Source of the DNA: Actinomycetes bacterium
GTDB taxonomy: Bacteria; Actinomycetota; Acidimicrobiia; Acidimicrobiales; Bog-793
Direction: 5' to 3'
DNA length: 36,425 bases
Assembly: GCA_021803215.1 (NCBI GenBank)
Contig: JAJZLV010000076.1
Location: forward strand, 1 to 36,425
Every line of letters starts with the position of its first letter. Position 1 is the first letter of the stretch. Positions 24,460-33,657 of the stretch are shown here, piece after piece. A program made the position numbers and the translations under genes. A model generated the notes under the pieces. It made no database searches. It was given only the letters and a program-made list of their open reading frames with translations, and was not told the origin of the DNA.

Positions 24460-27400
24460 TCAGTCGAGCAGAGCCCGGATGTCCGCCGCGGACAGCCGGG
24501 CGGTCTCGAAGCCGCCGCCAGACATCACGCTGTCGAACAGGGCGGCCTTCTTGGCCTTGAGGGCCATCACCTTCTCCTCGATGGTGTCCTTGGCTACCAT
24601 CCGGTACACCATCACCTTGCGTGTCTGGCCTATGCGGTGCACCCGGTCGACGGCCTGGGCTTCGGTCGCCGGGTTCCACCACGGGTCGAGCAGGATGCAG
24701 TAGTCGGCCTCGGTCAGGTTGAGCCCGAACCCGCCGGCCTTGAGGCTGATGAAGAACACCGGTGCTTCGCCGCGTCTGAACCGGGCGATCACCTCGTCGC
24801 GCTTGCGGGTGCGCCCGTCCAGATAGCAGTGCCCGATACCGCCGGCCTTGGCTCTGGCCGCCGCTTTGGACAAGAAGCGGGTGAACTGGCTGAAGACCAG
24901 CACCCGGTGGCCGTCGGCGACGATCTCATCCAACATCTCGGCCAGGAGGTCAAGCTTGGTGGCCGGCACGCCCTCGCAGCGCTCTTCGACCAGCGCCATG
25001 TCCAAGGCAGCCTGCCGGAGGACGGTCAGGGAGCGGAGTATCTCGATGTGGTGACGGTCCATCTCGCCGAGCAGGCCGAGAATCTTCTGGCGTTCCCGCT
25101 GGAGGCGGGCCTGGTAGAGCCTCCGGTGCCTGGGCGCCAACTCGAGCTCCAGCACGTGCTCCTGTTTGTCTGGCAGCTCGGAGGCGACCTGATCCTTGGT
25201 GCGCCTCAGCATGAGCGGTCGGATGCGCCGCCGCAGCTGCGCCAGGCGTTCGGCGTCACCCTTGCGCTCGATCGGGACGCTGTAGCGCTCGGCGAAGCGC
25301 TCGGCCCGGGGGAACAGACCCGGGGCCGTGATGGAGAGCAGGGCCCACAGCTCCTTCAGGTTGTTCTCGATCGGAGTACCGGTCATCGCCACCTTGAACG
25401 GGGCCGGCAGCGCCTTGGCCCTCAGGTGCGCGATCGCGCGCGGGTTCTTCACGAACTGGGCCTCGTCGAGGAACAGGCCGGCCCACTCGATGCCTTCGTA
25501 GTCGTCGTACTCGAGGCGGAACAGGGTGTAAGAGCAGATCACCAGGTCGGACTTCTCGGCCAGGTCGGCCAGACCCACCCAGCGGCGGGCCTTGGTCTCG
25601 GCGACGGTCGAGACCCGAAGGTCGGGTGCGAACCGGCGACATTCGTGAGCCCAGCTCTCCACGACGCTCGTCGGCGCGACGACGAGGAACGGCTTGTCGA
25701 CGCCGAGCTCCCGGCGGGCGCGGCAGACGAGAGAGATGGCCTGCAGGGTCTTGCCGAGCCCCATGTCGTCGGCGAGTATCCCGCCGAGGCGGTGGGAGTA
25801 CAAGAACGCCAACCACTCGTAGCCGGACCGCTGATATGGGCGCAGCGTGGCCTCCACGCTCGCCGGCAGCTCTGCCGGCGCGACGTCGCCGGCTCCCGCC
25901 AGTGCACGCACCGCCGCCTCCCACTCCCCGGCCTGGGCAGTGACCACGCCGAGGCGCTGGAGGTCCTCCCAGAGCCCGGCCTGGAAGCGACTCAGGCGGA
26001 TCTCGTTCGGATCCCGGCCGTCGCGATCCTGCAGCGCTCTGGCCTCCGCGATCAGCTCGGCCAGCTCGGCCAGCTCGGGACGGTCGAGGGCGAAGTAGGT
26101 GCCCGACGGGAGCAGCATGTGGCTCTGGCCCTCGGCGAGAGCGACGAACAGCTCCTGGAAGACGACCCGCTCGCCGTCGATGCTCACCTCGACCCGCAGG
26201 TCGAACCAGTCCCCGTCGACGCCCCGCCCGGTCGATCCGAGCGACACCACGGGGGCGCTCTGGGTCTCGCGGTAGTCAGGGGCGTCACCTTCCTGCTCGA
26301 CGAGCAGGCCGGGGAGACCCGAAAGTACCGGGAGCAGGTCGTTGACCAGACGGGCGGAGTCCATGCCGACCAGCTCGACCGAGGTGGCCAGCCGGTCGCC
26401 CTCCCAGTGCGGCTCCAGCATGGCCGGAACGATCGGGCGGACCGTCTCGGTGGTCGCCGCCACCACGCCCTCCAGCTCCGGTTCGAGCCCGGCTCCTTCC
26501 CACAGGGGATCCCTCGACGCCGAGCCTTCCAGGGCTCGCCCCCAGCTGGCCACGCAGCGTGTGTTGTGGTGGCGGATAGAGAGAACCAACAGCAGGGATG
26601 GGAGGGCCGGCAGCTCGACCGATCCATCGCTGGACGCCAGCGCGACCGAACGAGCCAGCCGCGGGTAGAAGTCTTGCCAGAACTTCTCGCGCTGTCGCTG
26701 TGGTACCTCGATCGCCGGGCGGGCGATCAGCGCCTGCTGACCTGGGTTCAAAGGAGAGGAGAAGGGAGCCAGGCTCAGCTGCAGGCCCCCCTTTGGCCTC
26801 TGTCCTCGTTGCCACCAGGCCAGGCCGTGAGGCGGCGAGCCGACCATCACGCACGACTCCAGGGGTACCCGCTCCAGACCTGCTTGGACATGGGGCTGCA
26901 TCCTCAGGTCCCCCCCGTCGGCCAGCAGGTCGAGTCCCACCGCCGCCGGGGTGGGCACCAGGCGGACCGGTCCAGCCACCGGGCCGCTCGACACGAGCGG
27001 GATGCCGATCTCCTTGGCCTCCGCCAGCAGGTCCCACAGACGACGGCTCGTCACGTCCTCCAGCCACAGAGGGACATCGGGTGAGTAGCTCGAGTACTCG
27101 TAGCTGCTGTACCCCGACGACAGGCGGGTCAGGGCCCGCAGCTCCCGCAGCAGTGCCCTCCTTTCAGCGGAGGTGCCAACGGTCCCGTAGCTGTAGTCAA
27201 GCTTGGACCAAGACGTTCCCGTCCGGACCCAATTGCCGCTCGGACTGCGGACCACCGGGCGTACCTCGATACCCGGACCGGTGGAACCGCTCCTCGGCCT
27301 CCGGCGGTTGGCGACCAGCTGGAACTGCAGCGCCAGCCCCGACTCCTCGCCCGCGCCGGCGTCGGCCAAGCTCTCGACGACCTGTAACAGCGGTTTCTGC

Positions 27401-27804
27401 CAGGACGCGGCCGCCCGCGCTCTTCGAACCGGCGGCGCGCTCCGCACGGCCCGAGGCAGGCGCGTCGTGCCCGGCACGCCGGCAGCGCTGGAGCGGGGCG
27501 AGCCGTCGGCAACTCCCGAGGTCAGGAGGAGGGCGGCAACATGCTTGCAGTTCCGGCCGACCGGGCAGCTGCACTCCCCCTGCACCGCCTTGGCCAGTCC
27601 GCCCGGCGACCTGGTGAGGGTGGCCTCGACCTGGTAGGGCAGCGGGTCGCGGCCTTGGACCTCTCCGACGACGGTGTCGGACTCGGGTCCGAGGCTGTAG
27701 TCGATCACCGCGCCCGACGTGGCGTAGGACCACCCCCGAGCAAACGTGGCTGGGTCGAAGAGCCGGCTCACCACGGCACAGTCGACGGTCGCCGGATCGG
27801 CCAT
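24460..27804 (-). CDS. SNF2-family helicase/translocase with N-terminal SWIM zinc finger
   Basis: From the ATG at 27804 (GGGAG 7 bases upstream) the protein has 1114 residues; the frame stays open to 28110 but those extra 102 codons look non-coding. A SWIM finger is at C78-x-C80-x5-C86-x-H88 (ECSCPVGRNCKH). The SNF2 core has motif I DDMGLGKT with K685, motif II LFLDEAQ with D780 (DEAQ rather than DEAH), motif III MTGTPIENNLKELWAL, and in the second lobe ISLKAGGFGLNLTEAD, DPWWNPATEAQAVDRVHRIGQ with the arginine finger. It should be an ATP-driven double-stranded DNA translocase. It converges on the ATPase-PglZ gene. SWIM-SNF2 proteins also occur alone in actinobacterial genomes, so membership in a defence system is plausible, not proven. 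Confidence 0.92.
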   Translation of the reverse strand: MADPATVDCAVVSRLFDPATFARGWSYATSGAVIDYSLGPESDTVVGEVQGRDPLPYQVEATLTRSPGGLAKAVQGECSCPVGRNCKHVAALLLTSGVADGSPRSSAAGVPGTTRLPRAVRSAPPVRRARAAASWQKPLLQVVESLADAGAGEESGLALQFQLVANRRRPRSGSTGPGIEVRPVVRSPSGNWVRTGTSWSKLDYSYGTVGTSAERRALLRELRALTRLSSGYSSYEYSSYSPDVPLWLEDVTSRRLWDLLAEAKEIGIPLVSSGPVAGPVRLVPTPAAVGLDLLADGGDLRMQPHVQAGLERVPLESCVMVGSPPHGLAWWQRGQRPKGGLQLSLAPFSSPLNPGQQALIARPAIEVPQRQREKFWQDFYPRLARSVALASSDGSVELPALPSLLLVLSIRHHNTRCVASWGRALEGSASRDPLWEGAGLEPELEGVVAATTETVRPIVPAMLEPHWEGDRLATSVELVGMDSARLVNDLLPVLSGLPGLLVEQEGDAPDYRETQSAPVVSLGSTGRGVDGDWFDLRVEVSIDGERVVFQELFVALAEGQSHMLLPSGTYFALDRPELAELAELIAEARALQDRDGRDPNEIRLSRFQAGLWEDLQRLGVVTAQAGEWEAAVRALAGAGDVAPAELPASVEATLRPYQRSGYEWLAFLYSHRLGGILADDMGLGKTLQAISLVCRARRELGVDKPFLVVAPTSVVESWAHECRRFAPDLRVSTVAETKARRWVGLADLAEKSDLVICSYTLFRLEYDDYEGIEWAGLFLDEAQFVKNPRAIAHLRAKALPAPFKVAMTGTPIENNLKELWALLSITAPGLFPRAERFAERYSVPIERKGDAERLAQLRRRIRPLMLRRTKDQVASELPDKQEHVLELELAPRHRRLYQARLQRERQKILGLLGEMDRHHIEILRSLTVLRQAALDMALVEERCEGVPATKLDLLAEMLDEIVADGHRVLVFSQFTRFLSKAAARAKAGGIGHCYLDGRTRKRDEVIARFRRGEAPVFFISLKAGGFGLNLTEADYCILLDPWWNPATEAQAVDRVHRIGQTRKVMVYRMVAKDTIEEKVMALKAKKAALFDSVMSGGGFETARLSAADIRALLD

Positions 27805-28662
27805 CAGGGTCTCCCTCATCTCAGCGATGGAGGATACAAGCGAGTCGATGGCGGGACGTGGATAGGCGAGCTCAGCCAGCCCGCGCGGCTTCAGCCCCGT
27901 GACAGCCAGCTGCTGCCTCTCCGATGCTCTCACCTCTCCTCCAGGCGAGAAGCGCAGGTCTCGAGCGCCAACAGCCCCTTTCCATCGAGAACGACGAGCT
28001 GCACCATCGCAGAGCTCAGCCCTGAGAACCTGCCCGGCGACGCCAGGGATCGAGTTGCTCGCCCGGCCTGAGCTTGACTTCGAGGCTCTCATAGCGCGGT
28101 GTCTCGCCATGATCCATCCCGGATCGAGAGAGCCATGCCGGATCCAGAACGTGGGAGGAGCCGCTCTGGCAGCCCGGCTCCCGGTACAGCTTCGAGGACC
28201 GACGCACCTCCCGAGCGGTCTCCCGGGCGCTCAGGCTGGCCTCAGGAGGCCTCGCACCGCCCACCGGGGCAAGGGTCTTCCACCCCCGAGCAAGCGGGCG
28301 AGGGCACCGGCAAGAAGCTCTGGCCACGCGACGCCCTCGAGCCGAGCAGAGCCGACAAGAGCGGGCGGTAGGTACCAGGAGCGGCGGCGCGGGGAAGTCG
28401 AACGGTGTCGGCCGGCATCCCGGCTGCCTGGAAAGTCGTCTCACCGAGAGACCTGTCGGCCCTTGGCGATGCCGAGGCATCCCCATCGTCCCCGACCAAC
28501 CGCCAGATCAGACACTGCTCAGAGCAGCTCGATCCCCTCCCACCGATCCTCCCCTTCGTGGAGGCAGAGCTAATCGGCTGACCGAGATGACAGTTCCCGG
28601 AGCTCGTCTTGCGGCCCGAGCATGGGCGGTACAGCCGCGCACATACGCTCGTCTTGAGACGG
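27805..28662. other. Gap of 858 bases without a recognised gene
   Basis: Several overlapping frames of 80-224 codons exist on both strands, but all are rich in Arg, Ser and Pro and none shows a known motif. The part nearest the helicase start (27805-28110) probably contains its promoter and leader. A plus-strand frame at 28099-28371 and minus-strand frames at 28016-28486 and 28242-28499 were read and not accepted. No tRNA, repeat array or clear hairpin was found. Confidence 0.5.
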
Positions 28663-28986
28663 CTATCTGTGGATGAATCGCGGCGGTAAGATAATGAATT
28701 CCTGACTGTGGTTCACGACCGTCTCGATCACTCCGACTCTCATGCCGTATCTGAGCCGAGCTCGAGGGATGTGGGTCGCCCACACGGAGCTGCAGATATG
28801 TCCGGTGCCATGAGTCACGCAGATTCCCGTATGACCTGCGCTGAGTGCGTCGACACGCCCCACAAAAGAGCCGGTAACCGGCAAAGGAAAGCTACCGATG
28901 CGCGCTCCGGCCGCCTGAAGGCCTACGACGGTGGCGAGAGCCAAGCACACAATGAGCATGCCGAACATCAACACTCGCCGGTTCAC
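28663..28986 (-). CDS. Small exported or membrane protein, unknown function
   Basis: From a GTG at 28986 (GGAG 11 bases upstream) the product has 107 residues; the frame could also begin at a TTG at 29031 (122 residues) or an ATG at 28968. It opens with MNRRVLMFGMLIVCLALATVVG-type basic plus hydrophobic sequence, a signal peptide or single membrane anchor, followed by a compact domain with two cysteines (GICVTHGTGHICSS) and alternating hydrophobic residues ending VNHSQEFIILPP. The cysteines could form a disulphide outside the cell. The base composition is less GC-rich than most of the window. Family not recognised. It stands alone, about 140 bases from the SIMPL gene on the same strand. Confidence 0.6.
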   Translation of the reverse strand: MNRRVLMFGMLIVCLALATVVGLQAAGARIGSFPLPVTGSFVGRVDALSAGHTGICVTHGTGHICSSVWATHIPRARLRYGMRVGVIETVVNHSQEFIILPPRFIHR

Positions 28987-29128
28987 AGCGGTAGCAGCTC
29001 CATCAACTCTCCGGCATGGCGGCTGTTTCAACCCTCCCCGACTTCCAGATATTAGCTCAGCTCACCGACGGGGGCTCAGTTCTACCGAGGGTCGAGGGAC
29101 GGTGCTGCCCGCGGTGGCGTTGCGCCGG

Positions 29129-29866
29129 TCAGCTCTCGTCGATCGACATCGCGAGAGCGACAAAGCGGGCATCGACAGTTGCCGTGAGCGTCTGGGGAAC
29201 CGGGTCGAGTGACGGTACGTCACCACTGTCACCACCCGCCATGACGTGCTTGGCTGCGGCGGCCCTCACTGGCTGGAACTCCTGGCTTGCTCCGAGGAGG
29301 CCGACATCGGCAATCTGCTCGACCTGGCTCAGTGAGCCACCGAGCGCCTCGGCATAGTGACGCGCCTGGCGCACTGCAGCGCGGATTGCCTCGGCGCGCA
29401 CAGCTGGCCAGGCGGCGTTATCTCGGTCGACCAGCCACGCCACGTGGGCGATCTGCAGCTCGGGATGCTCGGCGAGCAGGCTCCCGATGCGCTGGAGAAG
29501 ACCGAAGTCGCGAACCGCCAGGTGCAAGTCCACCGATGCGACGACCCGTCCGGTCGGTTCGGTTCGACCGGTCTTGGCCTCGAGATCGCGCTCGACATGG
29601 GTACGGATGGAATGTGCCGACCAAGTGAGCTCCGAGAGCCCGTTCCGCGCTGTGAGCGGCACGCCACCAAGCTCGCCAAGGGCAGCTCTCAGGTGCTCCA
29701 GGACATCCGACACAGCTTCGAGCGCCTCGGGCTTCTCCTGTCGGCTCGAGGAAATGAAGCAACTGAGCACCACGCTGTCGGGTTCGACCATACGCTGCGC
29801 CACACCGCGGACCGAGATCACCGTGACCGGGGCTTCTCCTGTCATTGCCGTTCGGGAAAGGCGCAC
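29129..29866 (-). CDS. SIMPL (DUF541) domain protein
   Basis: The 245-residue protein matches the SIMPL/DUF541 family: VISVRGVAQRMVEPDSVVLS near the start, then helical ALEAVSDVLEHLRAALGEL, a beta-strand VASVDLHLAVRDFGLLQRIG, and AVRAEAIRAAVRQARHYAEALG followed by VEQIADVGLLG near the end. These are the usual family positions. SIMPL proteins form oligomeric assemblies; biochemical roles are poorly known and many are periplasmic, but no clear signal peptide is seen here. The frame opens at a GTG at 29866; an internal ATG at 29845 is equally possible. It stands alone between unrelated genes. Confidence 0.83.
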   Translation of the reverse strand: MRLSRTAMTGEAPVTVISVRGVAQRMVEPDSVVLSCFISSSRQEKPEALEAVSDVLEHLRAALGELGGVPLTARNGLSELTWSAHSIRTHVERDLEAKTGRTEPTGRVVASVDLHLAVRDFGLLQRIGSLLAEHPELQIAHVAWLVDRDNAAWPAVRAEAIRAAVRQARHYAEALGGSLSQVEQIADVGLLGASQEFQPVRAAAAKHVMAGGDSGDVPSLDPVPQTLTATVDARFVALAMSIDES

Positions 29867-30412
29867 TCTTGCGAGCCCGGTTCCCCATCCCCCTTTCGCG
29901 GGGTGTTGATTGCGCTAAGCACTGGGGCCTTTTCCAGTGGCCATCTGGCCGCGTAGCTTATCTGGGTGCCGGTTTTGGCAGCGAGCTGCGACTCGATGGT
30001 GCCCGCGGTGCCGGAATGAAGTCGGTGAGGAGATTGACGCTGAGGATGCCGTCTACCGCGCCAGAGCGGCCCGTGGCGGAGCGCGCGAGCGGGAAACGCA
30101 TCTGCCGGAGCTTCGCCCCCCGGCCTTGACGAAAGTGACTGGCCATAAAGAGCATCCCGGCGCTCGAAGGATCGAAATGCCCGTGCCCTCTCAGATCCAG
30201 CCGGTTCACAGCCGGTTCACAGCCGGCGAAGCCGACGTCGGGACCGCAATGCCCGCCTCGATCACCGAACCATCCCTCCCGTAGGGGAGGCGTCAACCTG
30301 CTCGTCGTCCCGTGCCTGGAGCCGCCCAGTGTCCGACACCACGCTGTCTCAATACCAACTGTTCACGGCCAGCGCTCGTCTTCGTAGCTGTGGCCGTAAC
30401 CGGACTCTCACG
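29867..30412. other. Gap of 546 bases without a recognised gene; holds a short direct repeat
   Basis: Frames of 95-115 codons exist on both strands (for example plus 29937-30284 with a CPRC pair, minus 29958-30296), but none has a domain or convincing start. The 11-base unit AGCCGGTTCAC occurs twice in tandem at 30199-30220, followed by a partial third copy to 30227. No hairpin with a T run was noticed. Confidence 0.45.
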
Positions 30413-30844
30413 CTAAGTCCTCGGAAGCCGCTGCCGCCTCCGCACAGCAGCAAGTGAACGAGCAATATGCCTCTTGGCAGCCGCCATCTCCGGAGTAAAT
30501 GGCTCAGTGTCATTGAGCCAGAAGTCCACCTTCCCACTCTCCAGACAACTGGTCAAGCTGACCTCCTCAGCACGCCCGCCGGCAATACGGGTCGCTACTC
30601 TCAGCGAGGGCAAGAGCTCAAGTTGCTCTTGACTCTCGACTTCGACCATGAGTGATCCTCTCAAATCCGCCCTACTCCGTAACAAGTGGCCCATCGCTTC
30701 CGTGAGCAGCTTTCGGGTCGTCGTAGGGTGTGGTGTTTGTCCCCCGGTTCCCGTCAAATCCTGGAAGATGTAGAACCAGGCCCCACCATGGTCCTCATCG
30801 AGGCAGCCCGTCGCGAGCGCAAGGTGTGTATCAGCCGTAACCAC
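30413..30844 (-). CDS. Hypothetical protein, possibly 5'-truncated
   Basis: The 143-residue frame has natural composition: ADTHLALATGCLDEDHGGAW, an FYIFQDLTGTGG segment, a central VEVESQEQLELLPSLRVATR and a basic C-terminal helix KRHIARSLAAVRRRQRLPR. No membrane segment, signal or known motif is visible, and the family is not recognised. The only upstream start is a GTG at 30844, with a TAG four codons before it and no good ribosome site, so the gene may have lost its true 5' end. Its third-position GC is lower than in the core genes, suggesting foreign origin. No neighbour helps to define a role. Confidence 0.5.
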   Translation of the reverse strand: MVTADTHLALATGCLDEDHGGAWFYIFQDLTGTGGQTPHPTTTRKLLTEAMGHLLRSRADLRGSLMVEVESQEQLELLPSLRVATRIAGGRAEEVSLTSCLESGKVDFWLNDTEPFTPEMAAAKRHIARSLAAVRRRQRLPRT

Positions 30845-31695
30845 CTCGATAGTCTATGGGAGTATCAGGAGTATCCGCGTCCGTGCTCCTGCTAGCCAAC
30901 TAGGGCGTTTACGGTTGAGCTAGAACAGAACCAGTGGCCATTGCGCGCCAGCTCGCACCTGTCACAGCGTGCCGCCGAGTTCTGCATGAGGGAGGGCTTG
31001 AAAGACCGGGGTCGCCAGGTCTCCGCAGAGCTCAGCTCACATCTCGGTCCATACGTCGTCATCGGGAGTCGCCGGTTCGCCCTAGTGCCGTTTTCAATGG
31101 GAGATGCACACCCGGGGAACCTCTCGGCAGATACCCGCACCCGATTCTGGACAAAGGCGAGAAGCACTCCGGGCCTGCACCATCCAGCGCGACCGAGAAA
31201 GCAGCCAGCGGTTACCAGACAGATCGGCTCCGACGCCGCCTTGGCTGCTCCCAGCCCTCCTGGGTGCCCCGGCCCGGCATCGACACGGGCCTCCCCGTTG
31301 ATCGAGACCGTCTCGCCTGCAGGAAGGGACGCTTTCCGCTTTACCAAGACGGCCGGGATCCGTCGGGTTCTCGAACAGGGCGCGCGCTAGCAGGTCTGCG
31401 GGCTCCACGGCGTTACTCGGGACCGCGCAGTTCCGAAGTGGTTGCACATCGTCCTGAGCGAAGAGCGGGGGCCTATCGCTGCGCGCAGTGGGAGTGGGAC
31501 CTCCTCGAAGCCCGCTGAACGTTCGCTCGGGACCCGGCAGGGCCCGGAGGTTGGCCAGGCTCGGTCGAGACAGGGACGCGGCTGCTCTGCGGTCCTCCTC
31601 TCCCGGATGGTGGCGCTTCGTCTTCCGAGCCGACGGACCCGTCGCCGCCATGATGACTACCATCGGCACCGAGGTCCGAGGACAGCCAACCCAAG
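30845..31695. other. Gap of 851 bases without a secure gene
   Basis: The best frame is minus 30892-31347 (151 codons, TTG start; contains RCDRCELARNGHWFC, a CxxC pair), but it has mixed codon use and no family match. Plus frames at 30934-31518 and 30941-31390 overlap it and are rich in Arg, Pro and Ser. The stretch just before 31696 must hold the promoter of the GH43-like gene; no consensus boxes could be picked with confidence. Confidence 0.4.
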
Positions 31696-32883
31696 ATGCC
31701 GTTGCAAGAGAAGCTTTCCCGCCGTGCCGGACGGGCGATCCTCGTGTTGGCCATCGGCACCGCTGCCTCGGTGTCGGTGGTCGTCGTGAGGACAGGTTCC
31801 CAGGCCCATGCCGCCGCCAGCCGACCGCCGTCCCACCAGGCTGCGCGAGGAGAACGGGTCCATCGATCGAACCGGTCGCCCGGAGCAGATCACCTGGCAC
31901 CTCGAGCCGACCCACTGGCTCCTGGCCTGCTCATCCTTCCGCGAAGGAATCTCCCCGATCCCTTCGTCCTCCCGAGCGGCGGGCGGTATTACCTGTACTC
32001 GAGCCAGACCAGCCTGTACAGCCCGCCCATCTCCCTTACGGTGAGCCGATCGAACTCACTCTTCTCCTGGAACCCCACTAGGGCGGCGCTCAGCCAGGTG
32101 CCCTCCTGGGCCTCGAACGGCTTTACCTGGGCACCCGACGTGCGGCGCATCCGGGGACGCTACGTCATGTACTTCAACGCCTGGATCAAGAAGCGGTACT
32201 ACTTTCGGCCGCAGCAGTCGGGCATGCGCCAGCGTGCCGAGTGCATCGGAGCGGCCACCGCCTCGAGCCCCAGCGGGCCGTTTCACCCGGTGGCCGGACC
32301 CCCGCTCGTCTGCCAGCTCAACCAGCACGGTGCCATCGATCCACGCTCGTTCAGGTCGCCCGCTGGGCTCCTCTACCTCGTCTGGAAGTCGGATGACAAC
32401 GCCTTTCCCGGTTCCCGTCCCACCCACATCTTCTCCCAGCGCCTATCGGGCGATGGGCTCCATCTCGTCGGGCAGCGCTACCTCCTCCTTTCCGGGACCC
32501 CCGACTTGTGGGACGACGGCCTTGTCGAGGCTCCCGACCTTGTCTTCGCCAAAGGCTCCTACTGGCTCTTTTTCTCGGGTTCTTGGTTCAACCAAGACAG
32601 CTACGCCATCGGACTCGCCCGCTGCGCCGGACCGCAAGGGCCCTGCCACCTGACCTCTCGCCATCCCTTCCTCGGCTCGAACGACCAGGGCAAGGCCCCG
32701 GGCGAGGAGTCTCTCTTTCACAACCAAGCAGGCTGGTGGATCGTCTACTCGCCTTGGTCTCTCTATGCCCACACGTACCGGCCGGTCGCCCTGGGCAAGA
32801 TCGACTTCGGCGAGGAGGGTCCCTACCTGGCGAAGTTCAGCCGTACGCCGGTCCTCGCGTCAACACCCCGGCACGTCCGCTAG
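31696..32883 (+). CDS. Exported GH43-like glycoside hydrolase
   Basis: The 395-residue protein starts with a signal peptide (KLSRRAGRAILVLAIGTAAS... to about residue 41, AHAA). The mature part matches a five-bladed beta-propeller glycosidase of the GH43/GH62 type with all three acidic residues: D88 in LPDPFVL (base), D215 in GAIDPRSF (pKa modulator) and E278 in LVEAPDLV (acid). Aromatic strands such as GRYYLYSS, RYVMYFNAW and GWWIVYSPW are usual for this fold. Such enzymes remove arabinose or xylose from plant or cell-wall polysaccharide; the sugar cannot be inferred. Most of the linker (42-75) is low-complexity. The ATG at 31696 has only a weak ribosome site. No sugar transporter or regulator lies beside it. 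Confidence 0.88.
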   Translation: MPLQEKLSRRAGRAILVLAIGTAASVSVVVVRTGSQAHAAASRPPSHQAARGERVHRSNRSPGADHLAPRADPLAPGLLILPRRNLPDPFVLPSGGRYYLYSSQTSLYSPPISLTVSRSNSLFSWNPTRAALSQVPSWASNGFTWAPDVRRIRGRYVMYFNAWIKKRYYFRPQQSGMRQRAECIGAATASSPSGPFHPVAGPPLVCQLNQHGAIDPRSFRSPAGLLYLVWKSDDNAFPGSRPTHIFSQRLSGDGLHLVGQRYLLLSGTPDLWDDGLVEAPDLVFAKGSYWLFFSGSWFNQDSYAIGLARCAGPQGPCHLTSRHPFLGSNDQGKAPGEESLFHNQAGWWIVYSPWSLYAHTYRPVALGKIDFGEEGPYLAKFSRTPVLASTPRHVR

Positions 32884-32980
32884 CGGAACCTTCCGGGCTA
32901 TCCCGTGAGGGAACGCCATTTGCCCAGGTGGAAGGCGGTGTTCCTGGTGTCGGTGTGTAGTACCTAACTGTCGGTCTGGT

Positions 32981-33343
32981 TCAGCCTCTCGGGGTGTAGG
33001 CGTCGAGGCCGAAGAGGTCTAGAGGCGGCGCTGGGTGGGGTTGCGCAACCCGTAGCCTGCCAGCACGGCCTGCGGCTCGACACGACTCGACACGACGAGC
33101 CTGGACCCGCTGGCCGAGCGCTCCGCTGGGCGCTCCTATCGTCGCGGGCTCGCATGCGCGCAGATCAAGCTGCAACCCGGTGGGAGCAACCATCCGGGCC
33201 AGCGCCGGGACCGAAAGCTGGCGGGCACCGGACTCATAGGCACTCACCACGCTCTGGGTTACCCCGGCCCGACGGCCCAGCTCCGCCTGGGATAAGCCGG
33301 AGCGGAGCCTGGCGCCCTGCAACAACACGGCAGCGGTGTCCAT
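32981..33343 (-). CDS. XRE-type HTH protein, probably a truncated HTH-nucleotidyltransferase fusion
   Basis: Residues 5-62 of this 120-residue product are a clear XRE helix-turn-helix: LRSGLSQAELGRRAGVTQS, VVSAYESGARQLSVPALARM, then TGLQLDLRACE. This variant is typical of actinobacterial proteins that continue into a MNT-type nucleotidyltransferase (RVFGSVARG, then an Asp-x-Asp). Here the expected catalytic part is missing; after GQRVQARR the sequence becomes low-complexity and ends LDLFGLDAYTPRG, which resembles the far end of that domain (LLDLxGL...VTPRG). An internal deletion is therefore likely. The protein may still bind DNA. The start is an ATG at 33343; no adjacent HEPN partner gene is seen. 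Confidence 0.7.
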   Translation of the reverse strand: MDTAAVLLQGARLRSGLSQAELGRRAGVTQSVVSAYESGARQLSVPALARMVAPTGLQLDLRACEPATIGAPSGALGQRVQARRVESCRAAGRAGRLRVAQPHPAPPLDLFGLDAYTPRG

Positions 33344-33657
33344 GACTTAGAGCGTCGCGGATCGTAGATGACTATCGCAGCGGTCTCGACTGCGAGGCTG
33401 CCCGCGTCGTGAGGTCGGAGCGCAGCGGTGTCCTCCGGCCGCTCCAGGCGGGCCGTTCTGCACTACGAGTGGAAACCGGAGTGCCGTTGTTCTGGCGCGG
33501 CGTTCGGTCCGTGCCTTCGGTGCGAAGGGGATGGTCTCGGAGAGGAGCGGCCGATCGTGATCCGGCAACCAGCCCAGCTCGGTCCCGACTGGTACCTCAG
33601 CACCTGCGGACTTGCCCGGATGGACCAGGCCGCTGCGGAATCAGCCAAGATGGATCA
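33344..33657. other. Gap of 314 bases before the ParB-like gene
   Basis: A plus frame at 33428-33730 contains CRCSGAAFGPCLRCEGDG, a four-cysteine pattern, but it overlaps the ParB-like gene out of frame and has no family match. Minus 33347-33568 is basic and Ser-rich. The segment may contain divergent promoters for the XRE gene (minus) and the ParB-like gene (plus); no consensus boxes were identified. Confidence 0.35.

Noticed and set aside
24637-27084. 815-codon plus-strand frame opposite the SNF2 helicase
   Set aside because: Antisense shadow of the helicase; the minus-strand product carries all SNF2 motifs and this frame carries none.
18341-27804. Calling the block a standard BREX or DISARM system
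   Set aside because: No methyltransferase, BrxA/B/L or DUF1998 protein is seen, and the ATPase and PglZ parts are fused, so the named subtypes do not fit.
29540-29590. tRNA-like GGTTCGA stretch
   Set aside because: The GGTTCGGTTCGACC sequence lies inside the SIMPL gene and no cloverleaf can be drawn around it.
30892-31347. 151-codon minus frame with a CxxC pair
   Set aside because: TTG start without a ribosome site, mixed codon use, overlapping plus frames of equal quality and no family match; kept only as a note in the gap entry.
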